From assembly GCA_031260745.1 (NCBI GenBank), contig JAISKY010000267.1, forward strand, positions 1 to 7,094: DNA of 7,094 bases, read 5' to 3'. The DNA comes from Oscillospiraceae bacterium (lineage in GTDB: Bacteria; Bacillota; Clostridia; Oscillospirales; Oscillospiraceae). The translations under genes and the position numbers were made by a program. The notes beneath the pieces were generated by a model. It saw only the letters and a program-made list of their open reading frames with translations. It ran no database searches and was not told the DNA's origin. Each line of letters starts with the position of its first letter. The first letter of the stretch is position 1. Below are positions 5,898 through 7,094 of this stretch, in pieces.

Positions 5898-7058
5898 ATG
5901 AAACTTAGAGATTTGTCCGCTGAAGCGGAGCGGCTTGCGAGCCGCCGCTTCACGGAGATAGACCGAATTGCGGAGCGTAACACCGCTAAGGTTTTAAGCG
6001 CGTTCCGCGCTCACCGCGTCAGCGACGCAATGTTCGCGGGAAGTTCCGGCTACGGTTACGACGATTTAGGTCGCGAAACGCTTGAAAAAGTGTTCGCGGA
6101 CGTGTTCGGCGCGGAGTCCGCGCTTGTCAGAGTGCAGTTCGTAAACGGTACTCACGCTATAGCGTGCGCGTTGTTCGCCGCGCTTGCTCCCGGCGAGTTG
6201 ATGGTAAGCGTGACGGGAAAGCCTTATGATACGTTACTGGGAGTTATAGGCAAGTCCGGCTCGGACTGGGGTTCACTCGCGTTTTATGGCATTAAGTACG
6301 CGGAGGGTCGTGAACGCGTACCCGATGCGAAAGTCGCGTATATTCAGCGTTCACGCGGCTATACGGAGCGCAAGGCGCTTAGCGTCGGCGAAATCGGCGA
6401 AATGATACGCGGGATACGCGAAGTCAACCCTAACGCGGTTATTATTGTGGATAACTGCTACGGTGAGTTCACGGAGGAGTTTGAACCGACGGCGGTCGGC
6501 GCGGATTTGTGCGCGGGTTCGCTGATAAAAAACCCCGGCGGAGGGCTTGCTCCGTGCGGAGGATATGTCGTTGGACGCTCGGAGCTTGTAAACCGCGCCG
6601 CGGAGCGGCTTAGCGTACCCGGAATCGGCGGCGAGTGCGGCGCGACGCTTGGGCAAAATAAACCGCTGTTTCAGGGGCTGTTCAGCGCGCCGCACGTTAC
6701 GGCTCAGGCGTTGAAAACGGCAGTATTCGCGTCCGCGCTGTTTCAGCTTATGGGGTACAAGACTTCGCCCGACTGTGACGAACCTCGTTACGACATCATA
6801 CAAACGATAGAGCTTGGCTCGGCGGAGCTTGTCACCCGATTTTGCGGAGGTATTCAGCGAGGGTCGCCGGTGGACAGCTTCGCGGCTCCGGAACCGTGGG
6901 CGATGCCGGGTTACGACTGCGACGTGATTATGGCGGCGGGAGCGTTTACTCAGGGCGCGTCAATTGAGTTAAGCGCGGACGCTCCGATGCGTGAGCCGTA
7001 CCGCGTCTACATTCAGGGCGGTTTGACCTATGAAAGCGGAAAACTAGGTATTATATAA
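5898..7058 (+). CDS. PLP-dependent methionine gamma-lyase family protein (YnbB / aluminium-resistance type)
   Basis: This 386-residue protein matches the Met_gamma_lyase (COG4100) family, fold-type I PLP enzymes that include Bacillus subtilis YnbB and are often annotated as cystathionine beta-lyase-like or aluminium-resistance proteins. Landmarks are HRVSDAMFAGSSGYGYDDLGR (39-59), the phosphate-binding region around FVNGTHA (81-87), VDNCYGEF (184-191) with Asp185 expected to hold the pyridine nitrogen, and GSLIKNPGGG (207-216) with Lys211 as the likely Schiff-base lysine. The end YIQGGLTYESGKLGII looks like a normal family C-terminus, so it appears complete. A carbon-sulfur lyase activity is inferred from the family; the physiological substrate is uncertain. 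The frame opens at TTG 5892, but ATG 5898 is preferred. No Shine-Dalgarno site precedes either. The gene lies 63 bases after uvrA behind a terminator-like hairpin with no evident promoter, so its expression signals are unclear. Confidence 0.9.
   Translation: MKLRDLSAEAERLASRRFTEIDRIAERNTAKVLSAFRAHRVSDAMFAGSSGYGYDDLGRETLEKVFADVFGAESALVRVQFVNGTHAIACALFAALAPGELMVSVTGKPYDTLLGVIGKSGSDWGSLAFYGIKYAEGRERVPDAKVAYIQRSRGYTERKALSVGEIGEMIRGIREVNPNAVIIVDNCYGEFTEEFEPTAVGADLCAGSLIKNPGGGLAPCGGYVVGRSELVNRAAERLSVPGIGGECGATLGQNKPLFQGLFSAPHVTAQALKTAVFASALFQLMGYKTSPDCDEPRYDIIQTIELGSAELVTRFCGGIQRGSPVDSFAAPEPWAMPGYDCDVIMAAGAFTQGASIELSADAPMREPYRVYIQGGLTYESGKLGII
5916..5952 (+). other. Back-to-back hairpins in the 5' coding end of the YnbB-like gene
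   Basis: Starting about 18 bases after the ATG, TCCGCT/AGCGGA (5916-5929) and GCGGCT-TGCG-AGCCGC (5930-5945) form two adjacent palindromes. Alternatively, 5921-5927 pairs with 5946-5952 around the second palindrome, giving a 13-pair stem with a two-base bulge. The first small hairpin and the long stem are mutually exclusive. The structure covers codons 7-19. It could affect ribosome entry, or it may only reflect GC-rich codon choice. Confidence 0.5.
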
Positions 7059-7059
7059 G

Positions 7060-7083
7060 CCGCTAACGCAATGCTGGGAGCGG
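7060..7083 (+). other. Weak inverted repeat in the 3' tail
   Basis: CCGCT (7060-7064) and AGCGG (7079-7083) could form a five-pair stem with a 14-base loop just after the YnbB-like stop. The window ends before any T-run could be seen, so a terminator can be neither supported nor excluded. An open ATG at 7071 is too short to judge. Confidence 0.2.
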
Positions 7084-7094
7084 AGAAAAACCAA

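Noticed and set aside
7071..7094. Possible start of a further gene (ATG open to the window edge).
   Set aside because: Only eight codons are visible and there is no ribosome site before it.
1..7094. CRISPR array, tRNA or rRNA genes, insertion sequences, prophage or defence genes.
   Set aside because: I looked on both strands and saw no spaced repeats, cloverleaf, transposase or related protein; all long frames are assigned to other families.

Overview
The window is a chromosomal stretch of about 50% GC that most resembles an uncultured clostridial Firmicute (Bacillota). The grounds are family-level: the amidase-domain protein, the GDSL hydrolase with a GGND block, the YnbB-type PLP protein, strong purine-rich Shine-Dalgarno sites and near-consensus sigma-A promoters. 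No marker gene here fixes the taxon more closely.

Layout: (1) Positions 1-109 are non-coding and hold a palindromic repeat. (2) 110-574, minus strand: a small amidase-domain protein. (3) 575-735 is a divergent intergenic region with a perfect-consensus promoter pointing right. (4) 736-1452, plus: a cytoplasmic SGNH/GDSL hydrolase. (5) 1453-1533 holds a strong promoter with a perfect 19-bp palindrome on its -10 and start region. (6) 1534-2883, plus: a CNNM/CorC-HlyC membrane protein with paired CBS domains, a probable divalent-cation transporter. (7) 2884-2990 holds a second copy of the palindromic repeat and a small tandem repeat. (8) 2991-5834, plus: uvrA, complete. (9) 5835-5897 holds a terminator-like hairpin. 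(10) 5898-7058, plus: a PLP-dependent protein of the methionine gamma-lyase/aluminium-resistance (YnbB) family, with back-to-back hairpins at its 5' end. (11) 7059-7094 is a short tail with nothing firm.

The genes do not form an obvious pathway. The SGNH and CorC genes have their own promoters, and hairpins or repeats lie between the later genes, so this looks like a row of separately transcribed housekeeping and accessory genes. I see no mobile element, CRISPR array, RNA gene or defence cassette, and no clear new multi-gene system.

The most unusual signal is compositional. Read by eye, the window contains no GATC and no CATG, and only two GGCC, where roughly 28 of each would be expected by chance. 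This suggests genome-wide avoidance of particular palindromic tetramers, possibly linked to restriction-modification. Other points of interest are the operator-like palindrome at the CorC promoter, the dispersed GTAGGG-armed palindromes, and the structured, Shine-Dalgarno-less start of the YnbB-like gene.
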